Part shown: piece after piece, positions 30,284 to 38,556 of the stretch
How positions within the stretch are numbered: position 1 is the first letter of the stretch
Layout of the letters: every line of letters begins with the position of its first letter
Source of the DNA: Variovorax sp. KBW07
Lineage (GTDB): Bacteria; Pseudomonadota; Gammaproteobacteria; Burkholderiales; Burkholderiaceae_C
Direction: 5' to 3'
DNA: 54,499 bases
Assembly: GCF_003852515.1 (NCBI RefSeq)
Contig: NZ_QAJK01000012.1
Coordinates: forward strand, 1-54,499
Translations under genes and position numbers: made by a program
Notes under the pieces: generated by a model
What the model was told of the DNA's origin: nothing
Database searches by the model: none
The model's input: only the letters and a program-made list of their open reading frames with translations

Positions 30284-30352
30284 GCTGGGCAAGCGGTGTG
30301 CGCGGTCCTAAGCTGGCCCGGCGCAATAAAGCGTGCCTCCCGGTTGCCCACC

Positions 30353-31789
30353 ATGTTGTCCTCCACGCTTCGGCCGAACTCTTCTTCCACCCTGCCCCGC
30401 ACCGCCAAGACCCAGGAGGTGAACGCAGCAGCACATGACACCGATGGCCTGCCCCTGCCGCGGCGCCTCGCAGCCGTCGCCGCGATCCTGGGCGCGGTCA
30501 TGATGGTGGTGCTCGACGGCGCCATCGCCAACATCGCGCTGCCCGACATTGCCGGGCAACTGCAGGCGACACCCGCCGATACCGTCTGGATCATCACCGC
30601 CTACCAGCTGGCCGTGGTCATGTTCCTGTTGCCGGCTTCCGCCATCGGGGAGCGGTTCGGATACAGGCGCGTTTTTGCGGGTGGCGTCGCGCTGTTCACC
30701 GCGGCGTCGGTGTTGTGCGCGCTGGCGCCATCGCTGCCATGGCTCGTGGCCGCGAGGTGCCTTCAGGGCCTTGGCAGCGCCGCCGTGATGCCCCTCGGAT
30801 TGGCGCTCTTGCGCTTCACCTATCCACGCCGATTGCTGGCGCGCTCGATCGGCTGGAATGCGCTCGCCATCGCGGCCGCTTCCGCGGCGGGGCCCACCCT
30901 CGGCGCTTTCATCCTCTCCACGGCGAGCTGGCCATGGCTCTTTGCGGTGAACCTGCCGATCGGCCTTCTCGTGCTCGCCGCCTGCGCGGGGTTGCCGGGC
31001 CCGGCGCGCTCGATGCGCCCCATCGACGTGTGGAGCATCGCGCTCAACGCGGTCATGTTTGCCGCCTTCGTGCTCGGAAGCGACCAGTTGGTGGCGCATC
31101 CGTTGCACGGCGCCGCGTTGCTCGCCCTGTCGGTCGTCTGCATGGTCTTGCTGGTGCGGCGCGAAATGCCGAAGGCAGCACCGTTGATCCCGCTCGACCT
31201 GCTGCGCGTGCATTCATTCCGGGTCTCCGTCATTGCCTCCGTGTGCTGCTTCACCGGCCAGATGGCCAGCCTCGTGGCGCTGCCGTTCTACATCCAGCAC
31301 GAACTCGGCCAGAGCGCGGTAACCACCGGCCTCCTGATGACCCCATGGCCTTTGGCCGTGATGGTGGCGGCGCCGCTGTCGGCACGCCTGGCCGAGCGCG
31401 TGCCCAGCGCCTGGCTGTGCGCGGTCGGAGGTGCGTGTTTCGCGAGCGGCCTGGCCCTGTGCGCCCTGTGGCCGTTGCATGGCAACGCGACCTTGCCGAT
31501 CGCGCTGTTCACCGGCCTCGCCGGCCTGGGCTTCGGCTTCTTCCAGACGCCGAACAACCAGAACATGCTGCTCTCCGCTCCCAGGGAGCGCAGCGGAGCG
31601 GCAGGTGGCGCGCAAGGCACAGCCCGGCTCACGGGGTTGACGCTCGGCAGCCTGTTGATGAGCTTGATGTTCGGGCTGCTGCCGGCACACGGCGCCGTGC
31701 ACTGGGGCCTGGGGATGGCGGCGCTGGCTGCATTGGCCGGGAGTGTGGTGAGCTTGCTCAGGGGTCCGGTGCGGGCCGGAGTGGCGTGA
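30353..31789 (+). CDS. MFS exporter, DHA2 (EmrB/QacA-like) type
   Basis: A 478-residue inner-membrane permease with about 14 helices. Family signatures: VVLDGAIANIALPDIAGQL in helix 1, WIITAYQLAVVMFLLPASAIGERFGYRRVF across helix 2 and the conserved loop, and ARCLQGLGSAAVMPLGLALL. The C-terminal half has GFGFFQTPNNQNMLLSAPRERSGAAGG, typical of the DHA2 multidrug branch. The ATG at 30353 is used; the in-frame region before it is antisense to the LysR gene. It is divergent from the LysR regulator, which probably controls it. Its substrate is unknown. Confidence 0.88.
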   Translation: MLSSTLRPNSSSTLPRTAKTQEVNAAAHDTDGLPLPRRLAAVAAILGAVMMVVLDGAIANIALPDIAGQLQATPADTVWIITAYQLAVVMFLLPASAIGERFGYRRVFAGGVALFTAASVLCALAPSLPWLVAARCLQGLGSAAVMPLGLALLRFTYPRRLLARSIGWNALAIAAASAAGPTLGAFILSTASWPWLFAVNLPIGLLVLAACAGLPGPARSMRPIDVWSIALNAVMFAAFVLGSDQLVAHPLHGAALLALSVVCMVLLVRREMPKAAPLIPLDLLRVHSFRVSVIASVCCFTGQMASLVALPFYIQHELGQSAVTTGLLMTPWPLAVMVAAPLSARLAERVPSAWLCAVGGACFASGLALCALWPLHGNATLPIALFTGLAGLGFGFFQTPNNQNMLLSAPRERSGAAGGAQGTARLTGLTLGSLLMSLMFGLLPAHGAVHWGLGMAALAALAGSVVSLLRGPVRAGVA

Positions 31790-31834
31790 GCGGCGTCCTC
31801 GATGGCTCCCGAGGCAAGCTTGCCGACCGATTAC

Positions 31835-32503
31835 CTAGCGAGATGGCACCGACGCAATTGCGTACGGTGACGCAGAAGATGCGTTGGCGTGCGGTTGCGT
31901 CTTATCGCATTCCATCGGCTTGTTTACTGCCGGGAGCAGGACCCGGCCCGTCTCCTTCACAGGGGTGCGTGAGACTTTTCCTTCACCGTTCGACGAGAGC
32001 AAGCTGAGCGTTGTGACGCACGCAGAGCCTGCCGCCATCTTGATCGACAACTCATATTCTTCGGCCGGCTTCGGAGAAAAGATCGGCACCGCGCAGGTGC
32101 CAGCCTGCGCGCTCTGAATAGCCCCGTGCGTCGCAGGATTCATCGAGAAGAGGATTGTTCCTGCATCGAGCAGCGCCACGGTCATCCACGGCATGACCGC
32201 CATCGGGCGATCCGGTGCAACGCGCCTCTCAAGGACGCCGTCTCGCGGCATCGTGGTGTCGAGCATGCCGACTCGTGCCGTATCGATCCTTGCACCTCCG
32301 CTAACCCAACCGATGTCGGCCGCGGGCTTGCATGCGGTCAGATCGGCCGTTGCAAGTCGAAGCGCAAACTGCTCCGGATTGGGAACGACGACGCGCAACT
32401 TGGCTGAACTTTCTCCCTCTGGCTGCTGGTAGTCCGGGATGGAAGCGCATCCAGCGGAAAGCGCCGCAAGGCAGCACAACACGAGTCGATATCGAATGGG
32501 CAT
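31835..32503 (-). CDS. Putative lipoprotein
   Basis: A 222-residue exported protein with a lipoprotein signal: hydrophobic segment YRLVLCCLAALSAGC with the lipobox LSAGC, lipidated cysteine near residue 19. The mature part has no recognised domain. It contains a second hydrophobic stretch (MAVMPWMTVALLDAGTILFSMNP), several cysteines (TACKP, GTCAVP, SACVT, MECDK) and a hydrophilic tail. It follows the carbamoyltransferase-like gene by 18 bp and may be the last gene of that less GC-rich cluster. Function unknown. Confidence 0.7.
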   Translation of the reverse strand: MPIRYRLVLCCLAALSAGCASIPDYQQPEGESSAKLRVVVPNPEQFALRLATADLTACKPAADIGWVSGGARIDTARVGMLDTTMPRDGVLERRVAPDRPMAVMPWMTVALLDAGTILFSMNPATHGAIQSAQAGTCAVPIFSPKPAEEYELSIKMAAGSACVTTLSLLSSNGEGKVSRTPVKETGRVLLPAVNKPMECDKTQPHANASSASPYAIASVPSR

Positions 32504-32521
32504 GGGATGGACCGAGCTATT

Positions 32522-33379
32522 TCAGGAAAGGGAGTTGCCTGCTTGAGAAAGCAGATATCGAAGCACCGCTCTTTGCACTGGCAAGAGGAGCTTCTTCTGC
32601 TCGTAGCCGGCAAAACGCGGATAGCGAAGGGGGTCCACCGAAAGCTCGCCACCGACAACGAACGGTGGCGTTGGCAACAGCACAGGGTGACCCATCCGAG
32701 CCAGATCTTCGATTGACAGCGGACGGCTCAACTGCTCCGTGCCTCTGGGCCAGCCATCGGTGATGACCACGTCTACCGTTTCGCGCAAAGACGATGAAAA
32801 GGATACGTTTGGTACGGCCTCGTGAAAACTCTCGTGGCATACGTGCAGAAGCGAAAATCCCATCACGCCGGCCAACTCGTGCCACGAACGGAACACGTTT
32901 GTCGGCGGCCCCCAAAGGCAGATGCGTACCTTCTGGATCGAGCCCAGGGTCGTCTCGATGAAGTAGGCGTCAGTAAGAACTTCGCACGGATGGCCGGCGC
33001 TCGACATTGCATTGACAACGGGCCTGCGGGATGAAGCCGCAAACTCCGCGAGTCGTTCGTGGTTCGATTCACGGATGACGTAGATGTCATAGAAAGGGTC
33101 GAGATAGCCTGCGAGATCGCAAACTCGCTCGTCGGTTTTCAGGAGATTCGGCAACTCGATGACGGAGAGGTTCAGTTCGTGGAATGCCTTCAGAAACGTC
33201 GTGCGCGTGCGAATGCCATTTCCTTCGAACGACCATGCGGCGGTGCCTTGCACGTCCAAGCCAGGCGATGCGACCAGGCGCCAGATCGCGCGAACGTCCT
33301 CGGGTGAGAGTGCTAACAGGCTGACCAGGTTCATGGCTTGGGATGTGTCGGAGACCCGTCGCGAGATCGCCGCCTTCAT
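32522..33379 (-). CDS. Divergent aspartate/ornithine carbamoyltransferase-family protein
   Basis: A 285-residue homologue of ATCase/OTCase enzymes with altered active-site motifs. The carbamoyl-phosphate loop, canonically STRTR, is GIRTR at 55-59 within FEGNGIRTRTTF. The second motif IYVIRESNHERLAEFA (99-114) is well kept. HPCQ becomes HPCE (130-133). The second domain has ICLWGPPTNVFRSWHELAGVMG and VITDGWPRG. The C-terminal HCLP is replaced by LLPTPPF, so the cysteine is lost. It is somewhat short for the family (usually 305-340). The loop retains two arginines, so carbamoyl phosphate may still bind, but the second substrate is probably not ornithine or aspartate. The start overlaps the upstream small gene in an ATGA. 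Confidence 0.75.
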   Translation of the reverse strand: MKAAISRRVSDTSQAMNLVSLLALSPEDVRAIWRLVASPGLDVQGTAAWSFEGNGIRTRTTFLKAFHELNLSVIELPNLLKTDERVCDLAGYLDPFYDIYVIRESNHERLAEFAASSRRPVVNAMSSAGHPCEVLTDAYFIETTLGSIQKVRICLWGPPTNVFRSWHELAGVMGFSLLHVCHESFHEAVPNVSFSSSLRETVDVVITDGWPRGTEQLSRPLSIEDLARMGHPVLLPTPPFVVGGELSVDPLRYPRFAGYEQKKLLLPVQRAVLRYLLSQAGNSLS

Positions 33380-33645
33380 TGCAAGAACGCTTTCGCCGCC
33401 CAGCTGTCGAACGCGTCTCGGTCGGTGACTCCCCTCTCGCTCCACCACTGACCGAACCCTTTCAGATCGCGGATGGATGCGCCCGTCGCTTCTCTGAACA
33501 CGATGACGATTTCCATCGTGGTCAGCCCCTGTGCCAGTAGCCCGTTTGCGATCTCCGACGGAGATGTTCCCGCGTGCAAACGCTCCACTGTCAGCGAGAT
33601 GTCCGTGCGAAGTCTGGCCAGAACTTCGGGATATTGGTTCGTCAT
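33376..33645 (-). CDS. Small hypothetical protein coupled to the carbamoyltransferase-like gene
   Basis: An 89-residue, probably helical protein (MTNQYPEVLARLRTDISLTVERLHAG..., LTTMEIVIVFREATGASIRDLKGFGQWWSERG). No known domain is recognised. An in-frame ATG at 33708, directly abutting the previous stop (TAGATG), would add 21 basic residues; no clear Shine-Dalgarno separates the two options. Its stop overlaps the start of the carbamoyltransferase-like gene, suggesting the two proteins work together or at fixed ratio. Confidence 0.6.
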   Translation of the reverse strand: MTNQYPEVLARLRTDISLTVERLHAGTSPSEIANGLLAQGLTTMEIVIVFREATGASIRDLKGFGQWWSERGVTDRDAFDSWAAKAFLQ

Positions 33646-33708
33646 ATTTTTTTCGCTGCTGTTCGGCCCCCGCCGAAGCAGCGAGCGGCGCTTCCAACCG
33701 AGTGCCAT

Positions 33709-34026
33709 CTACTTGCCATTCAATGCCATCCGCCTCTGTGCAGCCTGGAAGTTGCGTCCCCGCATGAGTCGCATGGCTTGGCCTGCGTAGCCGCTGGCGA
33801 TATGGGGCGGGCCAGATGCAGCCCACCAGAACAGTCCGCATGGCAAGCCGACGGGCGGCCCGCCCGTATCTTGAGGTCTGACCATTTGCGCGGCGAATCC
33901 CGGAGGCAGCACTTGCTGGTCTGCCCGGCGCCCGTCCTGCAACAGGAAACAGCCTAGCTTCGCCATGTCCAACACGGGCCGGGGCAGCGTGAGCGGCGTC
34001 CCAAAAGGAGGCCTCGAGCCGAGCAT
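33709..34026 (-). pseudogene. Probable remnant of a serine hydrolase (beta-lactamase-family) C-terminus
   Basis: An open frame of 105 codons. The stretch VLDMAKLGCFLLQDGRR...VLPPGFAAQMVRP followed by PCGLFWWAASGPPHIASGYAGQAM follows the order of the C-terminal part of class C beta-lactamase-like serine hydrolases (DMAxxGxLxLxxGxW, VLPxxWV, GYGxxWW, GxGGQ). The catalytic SxxK and YxN regions are absent and nothing upstream supplies them. It may be a decayed fragment or a diverged small gene. The frame starts at a TGATG junction with the previous gene and ends one base before the next possible ATG. The likeness is by eye. Confidence 0.4.
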
Positions 34027-34313
34027 CAATTGCCTCGACGGAGAAACACTTTTCCTCCGATGCTCTCAAGAGAATGACACATGCCACTCGCATAGCGGTC
34101 ATCGGCAATGAACACCTCGAAGACCTCTCGGGCAGCGATCTTCTTCACCACGTTCTTCGCCTCCGCGCGGGATATGGGCGTGCTCATTTGCAGTGACCGC
34201 AAGAACTGTCTTTCCACGTAGCCTCCCAGGGTGGGAAACCATGCAACGGCTTCGTCCCACCCCGTGACTGTCAACATGCATGACCTTGCAGGCACCCGCT
34301 TGGAATGAATCAT
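34026..34313 (-). CDS. Small hypothetical protein
   Basis: A 95-residue frame (MIHSKRVPARSCMLTVTGW...FIADDRYASGMCHSLESIGGKVFLRRGN) without recognised domain, signal peptide or membrane segment. The ATG abuts the stop of the VOC gene (TAA then ATG), and its stop overlaps the next frame by one base, so it sits in a chain of coupled frames. An internal ATG at 34187 would give a 53-residue protein (MSTPISRAEAKNVVKK). Moderately supported as a gene by context only. Confidence 0.45.
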   Translation of the reverse strand: MIHSKRVPARSCMLTVTGWDEAVAWFPTLGGYVERQFLRSLQMSTPISRAEAKNVVKKIAAREVFEVFIADDRYASGMCHSLESIGGKVFLRRGN

Positions 34314-34706
34314 TTATTGCGCCCCCCAGCTCGCCTGCTGAAGCACCACCCGATAGCCATCGCGGTCTGCAAACGTGCGGCCTTGCCGTTGCCAGTACGG
34401 ATTGAAGGAGGACACCTCGGTGAATCCCGCAGCGAGCATGGCTGCCGACAGGCGCTGCCATTCCACGAGGTCCGGCACATAGAAAACAGTGAGGTCGTCG
34501 GCCGTGGGGGTCGGGACCAACGGTTGCTCGCGGCAGTAGGTGAGCGCGAAATGGTACGGCAAGCCCGGGAATCCGAGCAGGGCCGCATCAAAACCCTGGC
34601 GGTCTGCAAAGCGCTCGATTTCATGCAGGCCGAGACCGTCGCGGTACATGGCGATCGAGTGTTCCAGAGAACTGACCGGACGGACGATTCGAAGCTGGGG
34701 TTTCAT
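34314..34706 (-). CDS. VOC-superfamily protein
   Basis: A 130-residue glyoxalase/bleomycin-resistance-fold protein. Module 1 is LRIVRPVSSLEHSIAMYRDGLGLHEIERF...YHFALTYC. Module 2 is DDLTVFYVPDLVEWQRLSAAMLAAGFTEV...GRTFADRDGYRVVLQQASW. The start at 34706 (MKPQLRIVRP) has a good Shine-Dalgarno (AAGGAGAG about 10 nt upstream) and removes an unlikely 25-residue extension. It is the first gene of a run of tightly abutting frames that ends in the carbamoyltransferase-like gene and lipoprotein. Reaction or ligand unknown. Confidence 0.85.
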   Translation of the reverse strand: MKPQLRIVRPVSSLEHSIAMYRDGLGLHEIERFADRQGFDAALLGFPGLPYHFALTYCREQPLVPTPTADDLTVFYVPDLVEWQRLSAAMLAAGFTEVSSFNPYWQRQGRTFADRDGYRVVLQQASWGAQ

Positions 34707-34828
34707 GCGAAAGAACTCTCCTTGGCATCGCCATTCACTCGATTCAATGGGCCTGGGCATCGAAGTATGCCTGCCGCCCATGACGGCGACGAAGCCCGAC
34801 CCATAGGCCGTTCAAGCGTCTTGTTGCG

Positions 34829-35701
34829 TCACTGCCGCCGGGGCGCCTCGCTTCGCGCCAGCCACAGCCCGCTCGCAACGATCAACGCCCCGCCGCCCAG
34901 CGTCCATGCATCGGGCGCGGCCTGCCAGAACATCCAGTCCAGCATGAGCCCCCAGGCGAGGGCGCTGTATTCGAAGGGCGCGATGGCGGCGGCCTGGCCG
35001 TGGCGGAAGGCCTCGGCAATGGCCATCTGGCCCAGGAAGCCGCTCACGGCCAAGCCCGCAAGCACCCACGTGTGCTGGGGCTGGATGGGCACCCATTGCG
35101 GTGCCGCCAACAGGCTGCCACCGAGAGCCATGCCCGCCGTGGTCCAGAAGACCAGCGCGGCGCTCGATTCGGTGCGGCTGACGAGCCGGCCCAGCATGTT
35201 CGACAGCGCATAGCAGACGGCGGCCACCAGAATCGCCAGCGCGCCCGTCGAGAGAAAAGCCCCCTGCTCGGGCCGCAGCGCGATCACGACACCGACGAAA
35301 CCCAGCCCGATGGCGATCCAGTGCCTCGGCTGGACCGACTCGCCCAACAACGGCACGGCGATGAGCACCATCAGCAGCGGCGCGATGAAAGTGAGCGTGT
35401 AGGCCTCGGCCAGGCCCAGGGTCTTCAGCCCGTGGACGAAGAGCACGAGCATCGTCATGTTCAGCGCGGTGCGCAGCAGATGCAGGCGCCAACGCAGCCG
35501 GCGGTTGAAAACGCCGGCCGCCTCGCGCCGCCAGGCGATGTACAGGCAAACCAGCGGCAGCGCGGTAAGGCCGCGCATTGCCATCACCTGCACCGGCGGG
35601 TAATGCCCGGCCAGGTTCTTGAGCAGCGCATCCATGCAGGCGAAGAAGGCGCAAGCCAACAGCATCGCGGCGATGCCGCGCAGGGTTCCGGTCGATTGCA
35701 T
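34829..35701 (-). CDS. EamA/DMT-family permease
   Basis: A 290-residue inner-membrane transporter with ten predicted helices in two EamA repeats: GIAAMLLACAFFACMDALLKNLAGHYPPVQVMAMRGL, and the second repeat around GALAILVAAVCYALSNMLGRLVSRTES. Motifs TLTFIAPLLMVLIAVPLLGE and APFEYSALAWGLMLDWMFW are typical of the family. The start at 35701 (MQSTGTLRGI) is preferred to longer in-frame starts that read through the gap after the TetR gene. Members export amino acids, metabolites or amphiphiles; this one's substrate is unknown. Confidence 0.88.
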   Translation of the reverse strand: MQSTGTLRGIAAMLLACAFFACMDALLKNLAGHYPPVQVMAMRGLTALPLVCLYIAWRREAAGVFNRRLRWRLHLLRTALNMTMLVLFVHGLKTLGLAEAYTLTFIAPLLMVLIAVPLLGESVQPRHWIAIGLGFVGVVIALRPEQGAFLSTGALAILVAAVCYALSNMLGRLVSRTESSAALVFWTTAGMALGGSLLAAPQWVPIQPQHTWVLAGLAVSGFLGQMAIAEAFRHGQAAAIAPFEYSALAWGLMLDWMFWQAAPDAWTLGGGALIVASGLWLARSEAPRRQ

Positions 35702-35820
35702 GGTCGGGTTGTCTCGCGGCAGTGGCGGCGAGAGAGGGGCTTGTTTTCGAGAGCCTGGCACAGGCGCAATGGACCGATGGTACCCATCCGGCCGAGCCCG
35801 CCGGGCCCCGGCACTGCCTG

Positions 35821-36447
35821 CTACGGCCAGAGCTGCCGCAATATCTCCGGCAGCATCCCCGCCACGAAATCTTTCGTGCATTCCGTGCCGGCCTGCTGGC
35901 CGAACTTTTCGTCCAGCGCAAGGTGCGCAAAGCCATGCACCGACGACCAGGCCGCCAGCAGCGTGGCCTGCGTCGCGTGGTTCAGGGGCTTCTTGCGGCC
36001 CCAGCCGGTGTAGTCGCGCACAGCAAGCTCCAGCTCCATCAGCGCCGCATCGCCCGCGGCCTTGAGCCTTTCGTCGGGCATCAGCCGGTCCTTGCGGAAC
36101 ATGAGGTGAAAGCGCCCCGGGTAGGTCAGCGCGAAGTGCACGTACCCCATGCCCTGCCCGCGCAGTCTTGCCGCGGGGTCTTCGCCGCCGGTAGCGGTGC
36201 CTTCGCGCAGGCAGCGCGTGAGTTCGTCGAACCCGAGGATCGACACCTCGGTCAGCAGGCCCGCCGCGCTGCCGAAATGGTGCAGCGGCGCGGCCGGCGA
36301 CACGCCCGCGCGCCGCGCCACTTCACGCAGCGTGAAGCCCTCGATGCCGCGCTCGGCCAGCAGCAGCTCGGTGGCCGCGATGAGCGCCGCGCGAAGGTCG
36401 CCGTGGTGATAGGGCGTGGGAGCGCTCGCTGTCTTTCTGGTTGCCAT
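35821..36447 (-). CDS. TetR/AcrR-family regulator with WHG-type C-terminal domain
   Basis: A 208-residue regulator. The N-terminal motif is YHHGDLRAALIAATELLLAERGIEGFTLREVARRAGVSPAAPLHHFGSAAGLLTEV. The C-terminal part has the TetR_C_33/WHG look (GYVHFALTYPGRFHLMFRKD, LLAAWSSVHGFAHLALDEKFG). Such proteins often control membrane-active or drug-related genes. It is divergent from the ABA4-like membrane protein at 36599, with a 151-bp AT-rich gap containing two ACACCGT copies, and is therefore a likely regulator of that gene and possibly of the EamA gene downstream. Confidence 0.9.
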   Translation of the reverse strand: MATRKTASAPTPYHHGDLRAALIAATELLLAERGIEGFTLREVARRAGVSPAAPLHHFGSAAGLLTEVSILGFDELTRCLREGTATGGEDPAARLRGQGMGYVHFALTYPGRFHLMFRKDRLMPDERLKAAGDAALMELELAVRDYTGWGRKKPLNHATQATLLAAWSSVHGFAHLALDEKFGQQAGTECTKDFVAGMLPEILRQLWP

Positions 36448-36598
36448 GGGTGGAGTGCCTGTTTCCGGGGGCGTTTTCGGGTGCGTTTTCGAATCGGAAC
36501 TTTACACCGTTAAATTTCATTGGATTTTTTATCTAAACACCGTCAAGATAACGCCCATCCGATTCCGGATCGCCCCTCTTCCCGCACGAAAGGCCACC

Positions 36599-37816
36599 AT
36601 GTTCGACTCACTCTTCAGCGCGGGCAGCACCGTCGCCCTCCCCGCCTGGGCGGCCCTTGGCGCGGCCCCGTGGCTGGGGCGCGCCAAGCCCGCCATCTGG
36701 GCGCTGACGGGCATCGTCATTCCGGTGGGGCTTGCCCTGGCCTACGCCTGGCTCATGGCGACCTACTGGTCTTCCGCGGAGGGCGGCGGCTACAGCTCGC
36801 TGTCGGCGGTGCATGCGCTGTTCCAGCACCCGGGCCTGCTCACGGCGGGGTGGTTCCACTACCTCGCGTTCGACCTGTTCGTGGGCACCTGGATCGCACG
36901 CGAAGGCGAGCGCGCGGGCATTGCGCCGGTGCTGCTCATTCCCTGCTTCGCGCTGACTTTTTTGTTCGGCCCGGTCGGACTGCTGGCTTTCCTGGCGCTG
37001 CGCGTGGCGCCGGCCTGCGCTGCACTGGCGCGCGAGCTGCACCGGCGGCAGCCGCGGCTGGCGTGGTTCGGCGGCCTGCTGCTGGTGGCGATGGTGCCGG
37101 CGCTGGTGGCGGCCACTGTCGATCCGCGCACGCTGAACGGCGTGGGCGTGTGGGTCAAGCCGCTGAAGTTCATGGCATCGGTGAGCCTGTATGCGCTGAC
37201 CACGGCCTGGCTGCTGGGCGACCTGCCGCGCGCGCAACGCGGCTCGCGCACCGAGCGCACCATCGTGGCGGTGGTGATTGCCACGGGCCTCTTCGAGGTC
37301 GCCTACATCACGCTGCAGGGCGCGCTGGGGCAGGCCTCGCACTTCAACGAAAGCACGCCCTTCCACGCGGTGATGTACGTGCTGATGGGCGTAGGCGCGC
37401 TGTCGCTCAATGCCATGGCGTTGCCACTCGCATGGCTGTTCGCACGCCATGGCGGCACGCTGGCGCCGGCCTACAGGCTGGCCGCGGTGCTGGGCCTGGT
37501 GCTGACTTTCGTGGGCGGCGCCGGCGCGGGCATGGCCATCAGCCAGCACGGCGGCCCAACCTTCGGCGCGATTGCGGGTGGCGCGGTGCTTCCGCTGTTC
37601 GGCTGGTCGGCCACCGGCGGCGACCTGCGGGTGGCGCACTTCCTGGGAATTCACGCGCAGCAGCTGCTGCCGCTGGCCGGTGCGCTGATCGGCATGCTGC
37701 ACCTTCCGTTCGAACGGGCCACGGTGTGGCTGGCGAGCGGCGTGTATGCGGTGCTGATCGCGCTGGCGTTCAAGCTGGCCTATGCCGGAGTACCGCTGTT
37801 TTCGATGGTGGCCTGA
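36599..37816 (+). CDS. ABA4-like (DUF4281) membrane protein
   Basis: A 405-residue polytopic membrane protein. The first third matches the ABA4-like/DUF4281 pattern: WLMATYWSSAEGGGYSSLSAVHALFQHPGLLTAGWFHYLAFDLFVGTWI, then a FALTFLFGPVGLLAFL helix pair. The remainder adds about six to seven helices (WVKPLKFMASVSLYALTTAWLL, SHFNESTPFHAVMYVLMG) of a separate conserved membrane unit. The plant ABA4 protein is needed for neoxanthin formation; bacterial relatives have no firm role. The ATG at 36599 with AAAGG upstream is chosen over an in-frame start inside the divergent TetR gene. Probably regulated by that TetR protein. Confidence 0.82.
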   Translation: MFDSLFSAGSTVALPAWAALGAAPWLGRAKPAIWALTGIVIPVGLALAYAWLMATYWSSAEGGGYSSLSAVHALFQHPGLLTAGWFHYLAFDLFVGTWIAREGERAGIAPVLLIPCFALTFLFGPVGLLAFLALRVAPACAALARELHRRQPRLAWFGGLLLVAMVPALVAATVDPRTLNGVGVWVKPLKFMASVSLYALTTAWLLGDLPRAQRGSRTERTIVAVVIATGLFEVAYITLQGALGQASHFNESTPFHAVMYVLMGVGALSLNAMALPLAWLFARHGGTLAPAYRLAAVLGLVLTFVGGAGAGMAISQHGGPTFGAIAGGAVLPLFGWSATGGDLRVAHFLGIHAQQLLPLAGALIGMLHLPFERATVWLASGVYAVLIALAFKLAYAGVPLFSMVA

Positions 37817-38057
37817 CGCCGGCGTTTCCGCAGCGGGAGTAAGAGCCAGGGTCGTATGCCGACTGGCCAGTTGCCCCGCGCTTCCCGCGAACCTACAGTG
37901 CCCCTCCCCGCCATGCATCGGTGGGTGTGTGCCACTGACCACGGAGGTTCGTCGCGATGCAGCAGTCTCTCGTCTCCTTCTATGCCTGCGTCGGCGCCTG
38001 GGGCGTCGGGCTGGTCGCGCTTCCGCTGCTGCGGCCGGTCAGGCTGAACGCGCAACC

Positions 38058-38525
38058 TCAGATGCGGTCCCTGATCTCCGCCTTCAACGACTCGGGCAAC
38101 ACGGCGGCGGAGAGTCCGAGCGTCGCGTTCATCAGCAGCGACCACGAGGTACTGCCGCCACTGCCACCACCGGAACCATCGCCGCGGTCTTCGGACCTGC
38201 CCTCCGCGCGCAGCCTGGCCTCGAACAGCGCCTCGCAGCAACGCACCGCCGCGGCGAGCTGCGCTTCGTTGTAGAAGCGCCCGCCTATCATGCACGCCGC
38301 GCCCGGCGTGAACCCATAAGCCGCGGCCTTGCTGCGGGCGAAGGCCGCAACGTCTTCGCGGTAGGTCTCGTCGGGCCGGCGACCGGCCAGCACGCGCGCC
38401 ATGAAGTCGGTCTGGAAGTCTTGCGCCCACTCCTTGTAGAGCCGGTAGCGCTCCCTGTCGTCGCCGGGATAGGTGGCACGCGCTAGGGCCTGCGCAATGT
38501 CGATCAACGGCAGCGTGAGGTCCAT
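38058..38525 (-). CDS. Hypothetical protein downstream of the surface operon
   Basis: A 155-residue protein (MDLTLPLIDIAQALARATYPGDDRERYRLYKEWAQDFQTDFMARVL...) with no signal peptide. A conserved-looking centre is DVAAFARSKAAAYGFTPGAACMIGGRFYNEAQLAAAVRCCEALF, followed by a glycine/serine linker and the C-terminus SWSLLMNATLGLSAAVLPESLKAEIRDRI. The start at 38525 avoids overlap with the preceding barrel gene, whose stop is at 38557, 31 bp away. It may be the third gene of that operon. An ORF on the other strand here is less protein-like. Function unknown. Confidence 0.6.
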   Translation of the reverse strand: MDLTLPLIDIAQALARATYPGDDRERYRLYKEWAQDFQTDFMARVLAGRRPDETYREDVAAFARSKAAAYGFTPGAACMIGGRFYNEAQLAAAVRCCEALFEARLRAEGRSEDRGDGSGGGSGGSTSWSLLMNATLGLSAAVLPESLKAEIRDRI

Positions 38526-38556
38526 CTCGCGGCCGTCGTGCAGGGGGCCATGCGCC

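Noticed and set aside
29627-30352. N-terminal extension of the DHA2 exporter frame
   Set aside because: Antisense to the LysR gene; the exporter's helix 1 motif starts only after 30353.
37957-38274. Plus-strand ORF of 105 codons with a GGAGG-type site and hydrophobic N-terminus
   Set aside because: Overlaps the C-terminal half of the minus-strand hypothetical gene, and its second half is proline/serine shadow sequence; the minus frame looks more protein-like.
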